A DNA stretch of 13,661 nt from JAHFKM01 sp035655455 (lineage in GTDB: Archaea > Nanobdellota > Nanobdellia > SCGC-AAA011-G17 > GW2011-AR18), in NCBI GenBank assembly GCA_035655455.1, contig DASRUL010000011.1, positions 1-13,661 on the forward strand, in the 5' to 3' direction. A model generated the notes under the pieces. It did not search any database. It had not been told where the DNA came from and saw only the letters and a list, made by a program, of their open reading frames with translations. Positions within the stretch are counted from its first letter, which is position 1. Each line of letters begins with the position of its first letter. Below, one piece after another: positions 12,139-13,661 of the stretch. The translations under genes and the position numbers were made by a program.

Positions 12139-13552
12139 GATTTCTAAGCGCTATTTGCGAAAGCGCTGGCCGTTTCTCTCCCAAAACGACCATGGGACGT
12201 TGTACATTGAGGGTGTTTCGGTGAAGCTCTTGGCTGCGAAGTATGGGACGCCATTGCAGCTTCTTATTGAGAGCGACATCAGGAGAAAGTTGCGGAGGTT
12301 TAAGGCTGCGTTTCCTTACGCGAACTTAAGGCCGCAGTACGCGGTCAAGGTGAATTCGAATTTGGAGATTTTGAAGATTGTGAAGGAAGAGGGTTTTGAC
12401 TTGGATGCTTCGTCTGTTGGTGAGATCATTCTTGGCATGCTTGCTGGCTTTAGGCCTGAGCAGATTACGTTCACGAACTTGTACAAGTCTGAGCAGGACT
12501 TGCTCTTTGCTTCAAAGGTTGGCGTGTACGCGGTTACTGTTGATTCATATGAGGAGTTGAAGAGGGTTGTTCAGGTTGCTGGAAAGATGGCGGGATCATT
12601 GCGTGTTTTTTTGAGGATCAATCCGCTTATCACCTATAAAGAGTATAGCACGAGAAATCAGCAGTATGGGATTCCTCTTACTATCGCGAAGAAGAGTGTT
12701 GATCTTGCGACATCATCTCTGAATGTGCATCTTGTTGGTTTTCATTTTCATGGTGGTTACATGAAGCACAGCGAGTTGTACGCTCTTGCTGCGAGAAAGC
12801 TTGCAAGCCTTGGGAGATATGCTGTTGGAAAGGGTGCGCCTTTGGAGGCTTTGGATTTGGGGGGTGGTTTTCCTTATGAGTATGGCTCAAAAACGTTTTA
12901 CGCGCCTGAGGAGATGGGTGAAAGTTTTGTGAAAACGTTTGAGGCGCTCTTGGAGGAGCATGATCTTGGAAAGTTGAGGCTGATTTTTGAGCCAGGAAAG
13001 TTTATTGTCGGGAACGCTGGTATTGGCTTGATGAAGATTGTGAGCAAGAAATATCTTGGGAAGAAGAAGCTTGTGGTGACTGATGGCGCTACGTATTGTA
13101 TGCTTCCTGACACGATGGTGTACAAGCAGTATTATGATTTGTTGCCTGCGACAAAATTAACGCAGCCGCGGGTGCGCGTGTTTGATATTTGTGGCTGCAC
13201 GTGTGATTGTATTGACAAATTTGGGACGAATAGGATGATGCCGCGCCTGCAGGAAGGTGATCTTATTGCGATTATGGATTGCGGTGCTTATTCAAATGTG
13301 ATGGCTTCGAATTTTAACACGTTGAAGAGGCCTCCTATTATCATGATCAAAGAGGATGGTTCGACGAAGCTTGTGAGAAGGAGGGATCGTTATTCTGAGA
13401 TGTTTGCGCCTGAGCTTGACGCGTTGAAGATGGGTGATCAGAAGGAGTTGATGAAGTTGTATAATTTGTTGAGGGTGAATATGAATCAGGTGTGGAACAG
13501 TCAGCTGCCGAAGGCGCAGGTGGAGCAGTTGCCTCTTGAAAGAGCGGAATAA
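12122..13552 (+). CDS. PLP-dependent fold-III decarboxylase (LysA/ornithine decarboxylase family)
   Basis: A 476-aa protein with an alanine racemase-like PLP barrel and a C-terminal beta domain. YAVKVNSN (73-80) holds the PLP lysine, K76. DASSVGE (95-101), RINP (165-168), GFHFHGG (206-212) and DLGGGFPYEY (245-254) are barrel motifs, and EPGKFIVGNAG (290-300) binds the phosphate. The C-terminal domain has ICGCTCDCID (356-365) and DCGAYSNVMASNFN (386-399). Diaminopimelate decarboxylases usually have CES/CET in the first; ornithine-type enzymes have GPTCDGLD, which matches better here (C361-D362). The His loop (HGG rather than H-I/V-G-S) is also unusual. It decarboxylates a basic or dibasic amino acid; lysine or polyamine synthesis are both possible. 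ATG 12122 is the only ATG after an in-frame stop at 12092. Confidence 0.88.
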   Translation: MNSTCRISKRYLRKRWPFLSQNDHGTLYIEGVSVKLLAAKYGTPLQLLIESDIRRKLRRFKAAFPYANLRPQYAVKVNSNLEILKIVKEEGFDLDASSVGEIILGMLAGFRPEQITFTNLYKSEQDLLFASKVGVYAVTVDSYEELKRVVQVAGKMAGSLRVFLRINPLITYKEYSTRNQQYGIPLTIAKKSVDLATSSLNVHLVGFHFHGGYMKHSELYALAARKLASLGRYAVGKGAPLEALDLGGGFPYEYGSKTFYAPEEMGESFVKTFEALLEEHDLGKLRLIFEPGKFIVGNAGIGLMKIVSKKYLGKKKLVVTDGATYCMLPDTMVYKQYYDLLPATKLTQPRVRVFDICGCTCDCIDKFGTNRMMPRLQEGDLIAIMDCGAYSNVMASNFNTLKRPPIIMIKEDGSTKLVRRRDRYSEMFAPELDALKMGDQKELMKLYNLLRVNMNQVWNSQLPKAQVEQLPLERAE

Positions 13553-13661
13553 CTTTTAAATCAGAAGAGTATATGATTGTAAAATAAAATATGGATTTTT
13601 ACGAGTATATTTTTTATAATAATGCTTAAATAGGATGAATTCTACCAACGAGATATGACAA
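13553..13661. other. 3' edge of window, no gene seen
   Basis: A+T-rich flank with a Box A-like CTTTTAAATC just after the decarboxylase stop and a T-run near 13610-13616. The 12-codon frame at 13591 is too short to support. Confidence 0.4.

Noticed and set aside
1..13661. CRISPR array or restriction/defence system
   Set aside because: No regularly spaced repeats and no Cas, nuclease-methylase or toxin motifs were seen; the single methyltransferase looks like a small-molecule enzyme.

Overview
The window looks archaeal. It carries archaeal/eukaryotic-type RNA polymerase subunit D with a 4Cys Fe-S motif. Several proteins have class III (archaellin/pilin) signal peptides, and a tRNA-Leu gene has a bulge-helix-bulge intron. 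TATA-type Box A promoters sit about 26-28 bp upstream of start codons, so many transcripts are probably leaderless. Many short zinc-ribbon and Cys-rich membrane proteins, and a small protein ending in GGC, suggest a DPANN-type lineage (Woesearchaeota/Pacearchaeota-like). That placement is inference, not proof.

Left part (1-3500) is visibly more A+T-rich, favouring AGA, ATA and TTA codons, and looks like an accessory island. Three overlapping forward genes form one unit: a 5'-truncated, motif-degenerate isoprenyl-synthase-fold protein, a second class I isoprenoid synthase-fold protein with intact Asp-rich motifs, and a Nudix hydrolase. A convergent zinc-ribbon DDE transposase abuts and overlaps the Nudix stop codon. 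A 47-aa zinc-ribbon gene with its own promoter closes the island.

Middle part (3500-6830) holds a small membrane protein, rpoD away from its usual ribosomal-protein neighbours, and tRNA-Leu(GAG), which I read as having a 22-nt intron at the non-canonical position 30/31. A reverse-strand dimethylargininase-like gene and a class I methyltransferase follow. The 3' end of the tRNA is repeated about 1.08 kb downstream, bracketing the dimethylargininase gene like a small insertion at a tRNA site.

Right part (6830-11550) is a surface and thiol region. Six reverse-strand genes (lipoprotein, zinc ribbon, four pilin-like proteins, most with paired cysteines) diverge from a forward unit. That unit encodes a short membrane protein ending in GGC, a membrane-anchored protein with three thioredoxin-like CxxC repeats, and a small Cys-rich ORF that looks frameshifted. 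I infer an envelope disulfide/pilus module.

The end (11588-13552) encodes a probable winged-helix regulator and a fold-III PLP decarboxylase. Its specificity motif resembles ornithine decarboxylase more than diaminopimelate decarboxylase. A short upstream ORF overlaps its start.
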